A stretch of 64,000 nt of DNA from Nageia nagi (taxonomy: Eukaryota > Pinophyta). The stretch lies in NCBI GenBank assembly GCA_050084985.1, contig JBITNC010000001.1:100874001-100938000 (forward strand), written 5' to 3'. The position numbers and the translations under genes were made by a program. A model generated the notes under the pieces. The model had not been told where the DNA came from. It worked only from the letters and a program-made list of their open reading frames with translations, and made no database searches. Positions 12,371 through 24,908 of this stretch are shown piece by piece (the stretch's first letter is position 1; each line of letters begins with the position of its first letter).

Positions 12371-12720
12371 TTGGGAAAATTTCCTAAATATGGAAATCCT
12401 AAAAATCCAATAATAAGTGTCAAAATTGTAGGATATAGAATTAACAATGCACTTATTACTTTTGTTTCTACCATCAATATACTAAACATAATAATAATGC
12501 ATCACTTGGATAATTCCCATTTGCAAGAAGCTCAAATCACTCTTTTAATGGTAGATGGATTCACATTGGAACCTCTTGTATTAATAGATGATGTAATGGT
12601 GACTATTGGATCATGAAAATTTTCTACAAATTTTTTGGTTGTATAAATTTTTCTTCAAATTTTTTGGGTCACCTTAGTTGATGCTAAAATAGAATTTAGA
12701 AAAGGTCTTGTGAAAAATTT
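12371..12720 (+). pseudogene. Gypsy protease remnant
   Basis: An 81-codon frame, GYRINNALITFVSTINILNI... then VDGFTLEPLVLIDDVMVTI, has the shape of the retropepsin region of plant gypsy polyproteins: an active-site strand followed by the VKPxGxIxDVxV segment. The catalytic D-S/T-G is replaced (LITFVST), and stops follow at 12614. Broken frames continue to about 12720 with VTLVDAKIEFRKGLV. Gag should lie upstream in 11458-12370, but only AT-rich decayed sequence is seen there. Confidence 0.5.
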
Positions 12721-13459
12721 AAATGGTAAGGATACTAGATAATTGTATCTATTCTTCCAACCTTAAGATGTCTCAAGAAAGGCATGCAAAAAGGTGAAGA
12801 TAATTGTAGCACTTACTAAGATCAAGAATGAACTATATTGATAGAAGAAGGGTATTGGTTCCTAATAGAAAATAATAATTCAACCATTTGATTAGATAAG
12901 TTCTTCCCTTATTTAGAAAAATACTTTATATGAGATGCTAAACATCACACCAAAGTAAGAATCCAACAAAATTCCTTGCATAGAAGAGAACATGGAAAAT
13001 TATATTGATGATTCTATAAAGTATGTAGTAGAATTCAAAATGAAAACAAAAGATGATGATCATTTTAGTAGCCCAATAACTGAAGCATAACCAAACCCCT
13101 TGGTATGATGAAATTGTAAATGTTATATGAAATAGAGATCAATTCTCTAATAACTTCTCTTGAACCAAGATTATAATGAAGTGATTCAACAAAATATTTC
13201 TTACACTTGCTATGATTATTCCCCTTTTATAATTTCACATGACCATATCATATGTAGGTGCATTTGAGAGGATAAGGTAGAAGGTATATTAAATATGCTC
13301 CATACATAATCATGTGAGATCCATTTTCCTATCAAGAGAACAACCTATGCTATCAAAAAATAAGGTTATTACTAGCCCACTAGATACAAAGGTGTCTTCA
13401 ACTTCATCAACGATTGCATAAAATACCACCAACAAAAAGGAAAAAGATTACATCCCAAC

Positions 13460-13910
13460 ATTGGGGACTGAATCTTTTAGATCCTATGAAAACAAATTAT
13501 CATAGTAATTGATTCTTCATTATTGGTATCAACACTTACTCAAAATGGTCTCAAGTTAGATAGCTTACAATAGTCATACTATAAAAAGTGATTGCTTTCA
13601 TCTATGAAAAGATACTCACTCATTTTGGTGCTCCAAATGAAGTCATCATGGATCCATAATTCTTCTTTGATTCATATATTCTCATAGCATTCACCTCCAT
13701 GTATGTAGTATTTTTTTAAGTTAAAACACCCTCAACTTGATCCTAAATAAAAAAATATTCTAGTATAGCTAGTAACAAAACATCCATAGTAATGGGAAAT
13801 AAAATTAAAAGAAGTTCTTTGGGCTTTCAACACAACATGGTGTACTATTGTAAGATAAATCCCATACAAACTCATTTATGGGAAGAAGCCATTAATAAAA
13901 AAATATAAAA
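13460..13910 (+). pseudogene. Gypsy integrase core remnant
   Basis: Broken plus-strand frames carry the integrase core in order. WGLNLLDPM (first Asp region, Asp changed) is followed by FIIGINTYSKWSQV, then VIAFIYEKILTHFGAPNEVI with MDP for the second Asp region. Last come KEVLWAFNTTW and YKLIYGKK at the core end. At least five stops or frame changes are present. Only about 1.2 kb separates this from the protease remnant, so most of RT and RNase H have been deleted. The residue pattern is typical of the family, but identity by alignment was not run. Confidence 0.6.
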
Positions 13911-14970
13911 TCAAGATTTTGAAAATAACACAGATAATGGGCATTTGTATCTTTTTATTCCAACACATCATATAAAATTTTGATATCATCAAAGAATCTA
14001 ATGGTTTGATCTTCATGTAATGACTAGATAAATCTCAAAAGGATATTGGGTCATGTTGTATCTTCCTCAAATGCAAAATTAGAGAGGTAAGTTTCATATT
14101 ACATGGATCAAATCTCCTATGATTTTACAAATTCTTTCAATGGTAAAATAACAATACCCAACTCCACTAGTTGAGGAAATTGATAGCAATCAATTTTCAT
14201 AAAGTTTCCAATAATAGTATATGGAAATTAATTGAAGTTGATTTCAAATGATCAACTCCACCAATTGAGTAAGTAGTCCTTTTTAAAAGGAGCAACCACC
14301 TTCCATATCAACTTGAAAATAATAACTTGAATGTTTCTTATAGGGGTATCTTATGTTCAGACATAATCCTACATTAAGTAAAAACATCATAGGTAATATA
14401 AGAAAAATACCAATATGGTTTGATTAGTTACTTTTTCAATAAAGATAGACCATTTCTTAGAAAATGTAGATTTACAAGCAATACAATGGACCATTTATTA
14501 GAAAATATAGATTTCCAAGTAATACACTACCTCTATTCCACACATACCTACTACAGAAAGGTACAAGTCATATATAGAATGTTCTACTTTTATTTATACA
14601 TTTCTTCTCTATTTTTCATTTAATCATTCTCTCTACACATATCTCTTCCCATTTATAGTTACTTCATTATTTTAATTTTCATATAGTTTCTTATTTCAAG
14701 CTATATACTTCTATATTTTTTTTATATACTTCTTTCTCCTTATTTTCGTCCATCCTTCACATATTCCTCTTGATACTTAGGACATGCATCACCTTTAGTT
14801 AGAGGGAGGAAACTTTATGGAAACCAATTGCTATCAACAATATTTCTTCTAAAAATACAATAACAAAATTTGACACTTATATTTTCTAGCTCTCCTAAAT
14901 TAAAAATAATTCAACACCCATTCAAGAAGAGTGTTTGCATGAGGGCATGCAAAAATGTTAAGTTGGGGAA
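13911..14970 (+). other. Decayed 3' interior of the old gypsy element
   Basis: This AT-rich stretch lies between integrase and 3' LTR. The 67-codon frame at 14420-14623 contains two similar blocks about 64 bp apart (GACCATTT near 14447 and 14509), a small local duplication. No function is recognised. The interval ends with the purine-rich AAGTTGGGGAA just before the LTR start at 14971. Confidence 0.4.
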
Positions 14971-16081
14971 TGATGAATCCGCAAAATATCATTCATTTTT
15001 TTCATAATATATACCATTCACAAAACTAAATATCGAATTATTTACACTTCCATGAATGATTAAATAAAATATAGATGCAAAATATGTCATAAATCAAAAT
15101 AAGTACTTTCTATATCATTGTATATATTTTGGAATCTTTTTGGTCTATGATAATGTAAAAATAACATCCTTCTTCATATTAGTATATAACAACCACAAAA
15201 ATTGTAGCTCATAACAATTCGAAATAGTCTATAATTAGGTGGTAGTACTTCACAAATTTATTACTAAACAATTAGTAGTACATTATCAAGCAACTAGTTT
15301 GTAGTGGTTTGCAAAAATTCACAACAAGGATGAAATACATATATGAAGAAGTGTCATTTTATGGAAATTAATTTAATATATTTTCTTAATGTTAGATTTT
15401 CTATAATCGTGACATAAATGAAAAATTATTAATAATCAGAGTTGAATCATTTCATAATTGATATATGGATATTAGTTTATGAATAAATATATTCAATAAT
15501 AAATAATATATATGAAACAATACACAACCAAATGTCTATATATTCATGATCTACCTAGTCATGCATAATAGGAATAAATGAAACAAATGTGATACTATAT
15601 AATTCCAAAATTCTTTCATCATACATTGCAAGGGAATGGAGCATGATATGCATAAAATATAAGGTCATTAATCAATCAATAAGCATTCAAATTCTATTAT
15701 CATATGTTGACAAATTAGAGGTGAATACAATTTACTTTGACTAGCTTGGTTCTCATCATGAGTTGTTGGAAATCATTCTATCTTAATAAATCAACTAAGG
15801 AAATTTATTAAGAATAGTAAATGTAGATGTAAATAGATTCTTCCTTATGAATATATAAAGGGAGAGTACTTGATAGGAGGGATATATATATTTATATAGA
15901 TAGAGATTTATTCATTTTTGTAAGAAACTATAGTCTAATAATAAAGCATTTTGAGTTTGTCATCTCGAAATTCTATTAAGAGCTCAACTTAGATATATGA
16001 CTAATGTATGAATCCACATTAACCCCTATTCTAGGTTGAGCAAATGTTTTCATATTTCTTTAGTGATTAGAATTTTCCTTT
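14971..16081 (+). repeat. 3' LTR of the old gypsy element, left part
   Basis: This matches 10068 to about 11150 of the 5' LTR. It is broken at 16081 by insertion of a copia element and resumes after 21255. The last five bases, CCTTT (16077-16081), are duplicated at 21251-21255 as the copia target site. Confidence 0.8.
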
Positions 16082-16514
16082 TGAAATAATATACAAGAAT
16101 TGAACACATACTAACTTGATTCAATTAGCAACTGATCTAAGCTCATGGAGGTTACAATTTTGACCAAAAATGAATGCTATGGAATGTTACACAAATCCAT
16201 TAATAATGTATTGAAATTAGCTAAATAGGAGTTACATTCATATTCTATACTATTCTTCCATCATCCTAGATAAGTAATATACCTTACAACATCATGCAAC
16301 TATGAAAAATGGATGCAAAAATGATAAATACTCATAAATATCAAAAACATTGATAAAATATGATAGGTCTCCAAAAATGCAATTGCATTTTAGAAATGAA
16401 GAGGGTGAAAGCATTTTAAAAACTCAAAGGGTGGCAATATTTAGAGAATATGGGCATTTTAGAAATGTAACTACATTTTATTCTAGCAGCCCTACAAAAT
16501 TAAAACCTCCAACA
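16082..16514 (-). repeat. 3' LTR of the nested copia
   Basis: A 433-bp repeat matching 20781-21250, with a deletion of about 37 bp near its left end and many substitutions. Adjacent on its right (16515-16530) is the polypurine tract, which reads AAGGGGGAG on the minus strand. Confidence 0.85.
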
Positions 16515-16559
16515 TACTCCCCCTTAAAGGTGAGAGGGCTAACTAGGTAGTCTCTCAAC

Positions 16560-17289
16560 TTTATAAATTGACATGTAGCAATGCCCTTTGTGAATAAGTT
16601 AGCTATATTATCCATAATATTGTAATAATATAGTTCAACAACTCTATTCTTAACCATATCTCAAATGAAGTGATACTTCATATAAAATTCTTGGATTTGG
16701 AATGGTCCATAGGGTTTTTTTGCAACTAGATGGCACTCTTGTTATCATAGAACAAGGTGGTGGCACCAATTTTCCTTTCTCTAATCTCATCAAGCACTTT
16801 TCACATCTACAAGGCTTGTGCACTAGCAATAATGATGGCAATGTATTTAGCTTCAATAAAAGACAAAGAAATAATTGTTTGTTTCCTAGAATACCATGTA
16901 ATAAGTCCAAAACCAAGGCTAAAAAAATTACAAGAAGTAGACTTTTGATCATCAATGCTATTAGCCCAATCACTATCACTATACCCAATAAGTTTCACAT
17001 CTTTGTTCTCGAGGTAATGGATGTCAAAATTTGATATTCCTTTCACATATCTCAAAATTCTCTTTCCTACCTTTAAATAAATTTTAGAAGGATCACTCAT
17101 GTATCTAGACACAAGTGAGACAACATGATAGATATCAGGTCGAGGATTTGTTAGGAACTTAAAGTTTGTAAATATGCTTTTGTAAGTATCCATATTAGCT
17201 CCAATAGCCCCATCTTCTTTAGTCAAGTCTGATCCATGAGCAATATGAGTGATAATAGTTGTACAATCATCCATACAAAACTTATGCAA
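16560..17289 (-). pseudogene. Copia RNase H, degenerate
   Basis: The minus-strand frame at 17289-16807 reads through the end of RT (NPRPDIYHVVSLVSRYM, LRYVKG) into RNase H. The RNase H shows GYSDSDWANSIDDQKSTS with the first catalytic Asp, then SLSFIEAKYIA (the expected S-T-x-E-A-E-Y box, partly changed). The domain continues in a shifted frame towards 16640 with a DNKSAI-like box. Stops after SAQAL and in the shifted part make it inactive. Confidence 0.75.
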
Positions 17290-18300
17290 TAAATAATTAG
17301 CATACTTGGTTTGAGCAAAAAAAATTGACTATCATCTTGATAAACCTCCAAACCAAGAGAATAGTGAATAAGAATAAGATCCTTCATCTCAAATTCTTGT
17401 ATCATGGAGTATTTGAAAGTATCATTTAATCTAAAATTGCTACCCATATAAATAAGATCATCAACATAAAGAAAAACCAACAAAATATCAGTAACATCAT
17501 GCTTATAGTAGAGAGTTGGTTCACTCTTGCTTCATGTGAACCCATAATTCTAGAAATACCCATCTATTCATGAGTACCAAGCCTGTGGGGCTTGCTTGAG
17601 TCCATACAAATCTTTTTTCAACTTGTAAATATGATGTTCTTTACTATCTCTTTAAAACCTTGGGATTGAGCAATAAACACTTCTTCATCAAGGTACCCAT
17701 TCAAGAATGCAATCTTGACATCCAAGTGGTGCACCTTCCAACCTTTGTGAGTAGCAATGTCAAGAACCATTTTGATATATTTCTCCTCATAGTCAATTCC
17801 ATATCTTTATGTGAAGCCTTTGGCCATAGCCCTAGCCTTGTGCCTCTCAATGGTGCCATTAGCTTTAAACTTTATTTTATAGACCCATTTAGATCCTACA
17901 ATCTTTTTCCCTTTTGGGAGCTCAACTAGATCCCATGTATCATTTTTCTCAATGGAGTTCATCTCCTCTTCCATGGCCTTCATCCAAACATCATTAGTAC
18001 AAGCATCTTAAAAATAAGAAGGCTCTAAATTAGTAGTAGCTACCAATGCAAAACAATCCAATTTACTCTTTCATTTACCACCCAACTCATCACTATACAA
18101 ATGGAGATTTTCAAGCCTCTTAGTTACTTTATCTACTTATTTTGCATGTCCTCTTGTAACTCTTTTGCAAAAATTTTGATCTAACATTTGAGAAGGAGGG
18201 TGATTTGCAAGTGTTCTATTACCTCTTACTTTACCATTTTTGCTTGGAGATGCATCACTATCACTTGAAACATATTTGGACTACACTTTTATGGGATTTT
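17223..18300 (-). pseudogene. Copia reverse transcriptase, degenerate
   Basis: The minus-strand frame at 17483-17223 begins with the catalytic box region LVFLYVDDLIYMGSN; YVDD is intact. It continues with EFEMKDLILIHYSLGLEVYQ, the copia signature after the active site. The N-terminal half (17500-18300) survives only as broken frames, which include the region normally reading VARGYDQ and LDVKTAFLNG. In the active element it would copy RNA to DNA; this copy is dead. Confidence 0.75.
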
Positions 18301-18549
18301 ATGGACTGTTTGATGTTTTGGGCTACACATTTTGTTGGTTGGGATGAAAAATATATTGTACATTAGAAGAGCTTCCATAAAAGGGTCCATCATCAACAAG
18401 TTATTTTTTATGACCCCATCCTCTCCTTTCATAAAAAATAACATCTCAAGAAATAACAACTTTGTGAGTTTTGGATTGTACAATCTATATTCTTTTCTTG
18501 ATTCAAAATAACTGATAAATATGTAAGGTTCACTTTTTAGATCTAATTT

Positions 18550-19700
18550 TTATCTATACTCCTTTGGAATATGCATATAACGTAAGAAACCAAACACTCT
18601 AAAATGATTCACATTTGGTCTTTTATCATACCATACCTCAAAAGGAGTTATGCCATCCAAACTAGAGGTTGGACATCTATTTAAAATATACATTGCTATC
18701 CTAATAGCTTCAGCCCAATAAATATTGCTTAATCCTTTAATTTGGAGTATGCTTCTTACCATGTTAGCTAAAGTTTTATTCTTATATTTAGCTACAACAT
18801 TTTGTGATGAAGTGTAGGCAGCTGTGAATTACCTTCTCACACTATAATCTTTACAATATTGCAAGAATTCATTACTACAAAACTCCCCCCTCCATCTGTT
18901 CTTAAATATTTCAAATAATAACCACTTTGCTTTTCAACATTATTCTTGAACTCCTTAAAGCATGAAAAATCTTCATCCTTGTGCTTAAGAAAGTAAATCC
19001 AACATATTCTTGTACAATCATCAATGAAGGTAAGGAAATAAATACTTTTACCAATACTTGGAGTTTGCATTGGCCCACATATATCACTATGCACCAATTG
19101 GAGGGGGTAAGAGGCTCTCCATGCTTGACTTTTTAGGAAGCTTGATCTTGAATGCTTGCCCATAGCACATCTAAAACATACTTCTTTATGATCTTGGACC
19201 TTGAGAAACCCATACACCATCTTATTGGAGACCAAGTTTTTCAAACTTGCAAAGTTGAGATGCCCATATCTCAAGTGCCAAATCCAAATCTTATCATTAA
19301 TAGCAACATTAGCAAAGTTGGAGCTTTTCTCACCAAATTTAAGAGGAAACACTATATTCATGGTAATGGTAATAGTGTTGACATGCTTATGCCCTTGATT
19401 GTTATCATAAATCATATATTTTCTATCCTTAAACATAATCTTGTAATTTTTCTCCATCATTTTCCCCACACTTAACAAGTTATGTTTCAATTTTGGAATG
19501 AAATGTACATCATTTACCTTGTTACCTTCATTTGTGGACACCTCCATAGCTCCCATGCTTTCAACTTGAATGGATTTTTCATCTCCAAGTGTGATTTGGG
19601 CCTTATAGGAGTCATCCATGGTATAATACAAATCTCCCTTACCGATCATGTGGTTGGAGTAGTCGATGTCAAGGACCCATGTATCATCTTATTTTTGGGA
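18550..19700 (-). pseudogene. Copia protease and integrase, degenerate
   Basis: The protease start lies near 19700 and reads WVLDIDYSNHM, where copia elements have D-S-G; the catalytic loop is therefore destroyed. The long frame at 19649-18837 then holds a GAG-pre-integrase zinc segment (WHLRYGHLNFASL... CFRCAMGKHSR) and the integrase core (LVHSDICGPM for the first Asp, LRTDGGGSF for the second). The C-terminal core follows in another frame at 18762-18550 (YWAEAIRIAMYILNRCPT). The region between them with the catalytic Glu is shifted out of frame. Confidence 0.8.
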
Positions 19701-19739
19701 TGAGTGGGTATAGGACAAGAACAAGGTGGAGGATGTATT

Positions 19740-20646
19740 CTCCTCACCATAGTTAGCACTTTGGGCTATTTCTTGAGAAGCCTTCAATCTACATTCTCTC
19801 TCATAGTGTCCATACTTATTATTGTAGTCACATTACTTGCCACTTTTATCATCTCTTGGGGAATCCCTTCTACCTCTTCTTTGTAATCCTCCTATACCTT
19901 GGAATCCACCTCTCCTTCCTCTTCCTCTTCCTCTTCATCTAGAAGATCTACCTCTTCCTCTACCTTGAGTTCCCCCTTGAACACTAGTGTCACCTTCTCT
20001 AGAAGTGAAGGCCTTCTCTTCCACACTCCCAACATTGGAAGGTGGGGAAAACCTTTTCTCATGTGGCATCAAGGAACTAATGAGCTGATCAAGAATAAGG
20101 GTGCTTATGTCTTTTGCCTCTTTAAACATGATAGCAGTTTGGCTCTATTTGGGAAGAAGTGTTCTTAACACTTTCTTCACTATAATAAAATTTGTGATCT
20201 CCTCTCCAAGTGTCCATAATTTGGACATAAGTCTTCACTCTTACATAATACTCTCCAACTTTCTCATCCTCTTTCTGCTTCATATTTTCAAACTCTATTT
20301 TTAAAGTTTGAAGCCTCACTTGCTTTACTTGGTCATTACCTTGGAACCCATCTTTCAAGACCTTCCATGCATCCTTTTTCATATTACAACTAGCAATCCT
20401 TGGGAAGAGCCTCTTATCCAAGGCTGATTGGAGATGGTAGATAACAAAATAATTCTTCTTCTAAGCATCTCTTTTAACAGGCCTATCAACTTAAGGTAGT
20501 GTGAACTAATATGCTTCCACATAGACATATTCAATAATGTCCCATATTCCCTTACCTATAAGCAAGTGCTTCATATTCAATGCCTAATATTCGTAATCCT
20601 TACCATTTAAGTTTGGTATGGGAAGAGAATTCACTCTAGAAGCCAT
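19740..20646 (-). pseudogene. Copia gag, degenerate
   Basis: The minus-strand start is ATG at 20646-20644 (MASRVNSLPIPNLNGKDYEY), with a stop soon after. The 20421-20122 frame carries the gag core (KKDAWKVLKDGFQGND... KIEFENMKQKEDEKVGEYYVRV). Downstream frames give a basic Arg/Gly-rich stretch, then a zinc knuckle near 19815 reading CDYNNKYGHYEREC, where the second cysteine of CX2CX4HX4C is lost. Gag would form the virus-like particle. At least four stops are present. Confidence 0.75.
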
Positions 20647-20765
20647 CTCACTCACTCCAACAAGCTCAACAAAAAAATATAGACCTATTTGGACCACTTT
20701 TTGCAAAACTTGCTAAGTTGTTACAAAGTACTCATAGCCTTTTCAAACCCAACTAAGTTCAACTA

Positions 20766-20777
20766 GCTCTAATGCCA
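20766..20777 (-). promoter_or_regulatory. Primer binding site of the nested copia
   Basis: Read on the minus strand this is TGGCATTAGAGC, two changes from the TGGTATCAGAGC commonly complementary to initiator Met tRNA. It lies three bases inside the 5' LTR end. Confidence 0.6.
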
Positions 20778-20780
20778 ATA

Positions 20781-21250
20781 TGAAATAATATATAAGAATT
20801 GAACACATACTAACTTAATTTAATTAGCAAATTTGAAGTACAATTTATAAGACCTCAATGAGTAACTAATCTAAGCTCATGGAGGTTACAAGTTTGATAA
20901 AAAATGAATGTTATGGAATGTTACATAAATCCACTAAGAATCTACTGAAATTAGCTAAATGGGAGTTATATTCATGTTCTAGATCATTCTCCCATCATCC
21001 TAAACAAGTAATATACCTTACAACATCATGCAACTATGAAAAATGGATGCAAACATGATAAATACTCATAAATGTCAAAAACATTGATAAAATGTGATAG
21101 GTCTCCAAAAATACAACTTCATTTTAGAAATGAAGAGGGTGCAAGCATTTTAGAAACTTAGAGGCTGGTGACATTTAGGAAACGTAGGGGTGTTTCAAAA
21201 ATGTGGTTGCATTCTATTCTGGCAAGTTTGCAAAATTAAAACCTCCAACA
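20781..21250 (-). repeat. 5' LTR of the nested copia
   Basis: A 470-bp repeat matching 16082-16514. On the minus strand it starts TGTTGGAGGTTTTAATTTTG at 21250 and ends ATTATTTCA at 20781. Confidence 0.85.
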
Positions 21251-21255
21251 CCTTT

Positions 21256-21555
21256 TGCATTCCTATTTATTTTGATTATTACTTTTGAGAGTTTCATTTC
21301 ATTTGCAAGTGTGTGAGTAGATTTATTTTTATAGTGTTTACTTCAATTGAGTGTGAGTTTACTTCATGTTAAGTTTTCTTTAGATGTTTTTTTATTTTTG
21401 CATCTTTCTTCTTACTATTCTTTAATCCTTTCATCCATACTAATTGAGTCCATGATACTTGGTTAGTTACTAGTGATTTGCATATACTATGCAATTACCT
21501 TGTAAGTAGAGTCAACCTTAGATTTATAATTAAATGATAAATTGAAACCTTGTCA
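21256..21555 (+). repeat. 3' LTR of the old gypsy element, right part
   Basis: This continues the LTR after the nested copia and aligns with 11165-11457 (CATTTGCAAGTGTGTGAG, then CTTCATGT(T/C)AAGTTT, then TTAGATT(T/G)ATAATTAAATGA). It ends at GTCA, followed by the CAATA target duplicate. Confidence 0.75.
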
Positions 21556-21560
21556 CAATA

Positions 21561-24500
21561 TTCTATAATAAACACCAACTCAAGAAATTCTATGACATAA
21601 CTATGCTACATCATAATATTCTATGACACTCACCACATCATAATATTCTATGTTTTATCTACACCACATCATAATATGAATCATCATATAAGTCCATGGG
21701 GGTGTGTAACAAGATAATTGTTAATATTATTTACATCATTTTACCATATATTTTGAGATTTGTGATCAAGATGTTAATAATAAATTGAAGAATTATAAAT
21801 TATTATTTAATAATCAAACACTTTGAGCATTCCATGTAATGAAACTATGGAAGCAAGAATAGAAGATAATAATACATACAAGAATATGGGGTGGGTTTTT
21901 AGGCCCTAAAGGATATCACAATAATAATAATGATCAAATATGATACATGGAATCTTATTAGAGATTATTACAAAAGATGGCTAAGAGTGACCTTTAAATG
22001 GGTACAAAAACTCTTACAAACCCATGTGATATAACGAAAACTATTAAATTATATAATAATATATTATTTTAATTTCAATCATTTATTAATCACTAATACA
22101 TTGATCCATGTATATACATATGCAATAGATAAGAATTAGGTTTTTTTATCACAATATTAATAAACACTAATATGTTAATAAACACATGATATATCAATAC
22201 AAGTCAACATTATTCTCCAACATGAATAATATACTATTAATTACAAAAAAAGGAAGGACAAACTATTGTTTGTGTCCCTTAGCCTTGAAAAATAATTTAG
22301 AAAGCATTTTCATATTTAAGACAAAATTTAGTATGATTTTCTAAAACCATAATATGATGGTCCCAAGTTAATTCATATATGATTTTTGAAAGTTTATTTA
22401 AATTTCAAAGTAATCCTATTCATTCCTTTATTACATATTTATATATATAATCAAGGTCATTTGCATTTGAACTTCATCCTTTTTTTTTATCATTTCTACA
22501 TCAAATTAAGTTATTGAAAAGTAAATTTTAATTTTTATAATTTTAAAATTAATTATGGTATCATTTGACAATACTCAAGGCTATAGGATCATTTTATAAT
22601 TAATAAATTATAAGTATAAACAAAAGAAGACCCTCAAAATCACAATTATAGAATTTTCAAGAACATCCATAAGATCTTAATATAAAGAAAACTATAATAT
22701 GATAAAAGTGGGTAACAATATCCTTTAGAGTAATCTCCCTTCATTTTTATTTTATTTAACTTAGTATTTTCCAGTTTTCAACTTATTTGGTTAGTATCAC
22801 ACCTGTTTTGTATGTAAAATGAGCTTCGTTTCAGGTTAATTTTACATACAAAGCAATGACGTTTTGATATACAGATGCAGGTGACAGTCAAATGTGCAAA
22901 ATACAATGGTAGATGGATTTCTAGTATTCATTTCCCCATTGCAACAATTGGAAGAAGAGAAAAACACTATCGACTTTGATGAACTTTCATAACGTTGATC
23001 ATGAATATTGTGAATCGATTTCCCGTGATAACAGCTCAAAATCACTTTAATAGTAAAACAAACATATTGGAAAATCAATTGAATCACACGGTAAAGTAGG
23101 CCTCACAATAACTACGCACCCACTAAATGGATGTTGCACAGAGGTCAATAGATATGGTCTAAGTCACCTTGCGAAATGGCAAATATTATGAATAAGAAAG
23201 ATCAGCATGCATTACACGATGTTCATTTATGGAATATGGAGAAATCAGTGGAATGCATTGATGGTAGTTGTGCTCAAACTGCAAAGACCAAATACTACTG
23301 AGAACAGTTTATGAGTCCTTATTCTTCAATATTTATTAGGGCCAATGGATTTATATTTGTAATGGTTTCCTGAAATTTCATATAATAGAGATCAGTTTTA
23401 CTGCAGTGTAATTTATATAATTTATTTATTAATTTATATTATAAAAGTAATTCTCTTAAACTTATATAACGGTGCGAAGATAATTACAATAGATTTAAAC
23501 TTGTTCAATTTCAATATATCACATCTTTAAACTGATCTGATCTTATGGGAGTTCTAAATAAATAATCCTTAAAAGATAATTTAATTATATATTGGTGTTC
23601 AATAGATATAAATTATTCAAAGATTTAATGCAAATAGTGTTTTTCAAAGTAATAGTTTACTTATTGCGTTTACTTTTATCATAATTGTATTTTTTTTATA
23701 AGATTTTTACTTGTTTTATCATGTGAAGGTAGAGAAATTTGAACATGAACCTCTCATATAATAATGAACAAAAACCCTTCAAAAATAACTAATTTAGATA
23801 ATAGTATTTATTTTTGAAAAAGATATTTTTATTGAAAATTTTGAAACACTAAACTTCTTTTTGAGTTGAGAAAATTGTAACACTTGTGTAATTCAATTTT
23901 TATTGTCTATGAAATCTAAATCTTTAATATTAATTCTCATTTATAACAATACTAAATACAATATAATAATTTAAAAAAATGTTATAGTTTAATTGTATTT
24001 TTTTTTTTATATCATTTTGAAGAAGGATATTTAAATTTCAATTTTCATTTAAAAATTTAGAAATAACATAGAGTTATTAAAATATTTTTTTTTACTAAGA
24101 GATCTGTTAAAATTAGTTAGTCACGCCAAAGAAGTCAGTAAGCATTCCTTTTAACTTGCATTACCGTCACCATATCGACCAAAAACCAGTTATTGTGACA
24201 CAACACAATGGAAGCGTGGGCACATGATCATCATGTGATTTAAGTGGGAGTCAACCATTTTCCTGCAGGCTCAGTATTTGCACCAAACTTGGGTGATGGA
24301 GAAAACCAAAATATGCATTGGGAAAACAAACTTGCACTGAATATCAATGCTAAGAATTGAAAACAATTTAATGCCTGAGATGTGAAATCTATGAAAATGG
24401 AATCAAATTACATTATAATATTATAAAGTAATTTGTAAATTTTTGTGCTAGAGATTTTTCTCATATTCATCCGAGGTCTAGTTTTGCACGGTCCAATTTT

Positions 24501-24750
24501 ACAGGTTCTAGTATTCCTGATATCTAGAAGAAAATATTTGGAAAAAAAAACAGTCCAGAACTTTAAAATTCCGAAAGCTTTGTCCTTCTCTCCACCAATT
24601 CTCTAAAGTAAAAGAACATGTAGCTACATATAACTTGATAGGTAAAAACCAATACATATACTATGCTTGGCATAGGCTTTCAGACCAGACTTATGGACCT
24701 CTGGTACGAATGTTTTAAATACAGAAGATCTTCACTTCTAATTAAACAAA
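21561..24750. other. Intergenic DNA between old retroelements and the P450
   Basis: No supported gene. The first kilobase is AT-rich. The segment 22830-23340 is less AT-rich and lacks retroelement motifs, so it may be single-copy host DNA. Its longest frame is an 81-codon minus-strand ORF (22842-23087) without a recognisable domain. Near 23720-23770 a short block resembles the inverted-repeat family seen at 27485-28296. Poly-T runs are frequent. Confidence 0.4.
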
Positions 24751-24756
24751 TTTATT
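24751..24756 (-). terminator. Candidate poly(A) signal of the P450 gene
   Basis: AATAAA on the minus strand lies about 155 bases past the P450 stop codon, a normal distance for a plant 3' UTR. Plant poly(A) signals are loose, so this is only a candidate. Confidence 0.35.
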
Positions 24757-24908
24757 GATAAGAGAAAGAAAATAGAGACTAATCTTCGTAGCTAGTATTA
24801 AACCTTAATCCACAGCCTTCCCATAGCATCATGATGAAGTTGAAAGACACTTATTGCTTGAGACCTTAACCCATATTCTAAGATAAAGAAGACCAAGGCA
24901 AGTAATGT

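Larger units (their letters stand above)
16082..21250 (-). mobile_element. Nested, degenerate Ty1/copia retrotransposon
   Basis: LTRs at 16082-16514 and 20781-21250 flank minus-strand gag, protease, integrase, RT and RNase H remnants, in the copia order. On the minus strand the LTR begins TGTTGGAGG and ends ATTTCA. A primer site resembling the Met type (TGGCATTAGAGC) lies inside the right LTR, and a polypurine tract (CCTTTAAGGGGGAGTA) inside the left one. CCTTT at 16077-16081 and 21251-21255 is a target duplication. The left LTR lacks about 37 bp present in the right one. Stops, frameshifts and LTR divergence show it is dead and not recent. Confidence 0.88.
10068..21555 (+). mobile_element. 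Old Ty3/gypsy element interrupted by a nested copia
   Basis: Two long direct repeats, 10068-11457 and 14971-16081 continuing at 21256-21555, are LTRs of about 1.4 kb. Both begin TGATGA(G/A)TCC and end (C/G)TCA or ATCA. A polypurine-like AAGTTGGGGAA directly precedes the right LTR, giving plus orientation. The 5-bp CAATA at 10063-10067 recurs at 21556-21560, a target site duplication. Remnants of protease and integrase lie inside. Without the nested copia the element is about 6.3 kb, and most of RT and RNase H are gone. LTR ends and polypurine tract resemble Athila/Tat-type elements; the lineage call is tentative. Confidence 0.8.

Noticed and set aside
16702-17034. Plus-strand frame of 110 codons over the nested copia
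   Set aside because: It is the antisense shadow of the RNase H and RT pseudogene on the minus strand.
19152-19475. Plus-strand frame of 107 codons over the nested copia
   Set aside because: Antisense shadow of the protease/integrase frame at 18837-19649.
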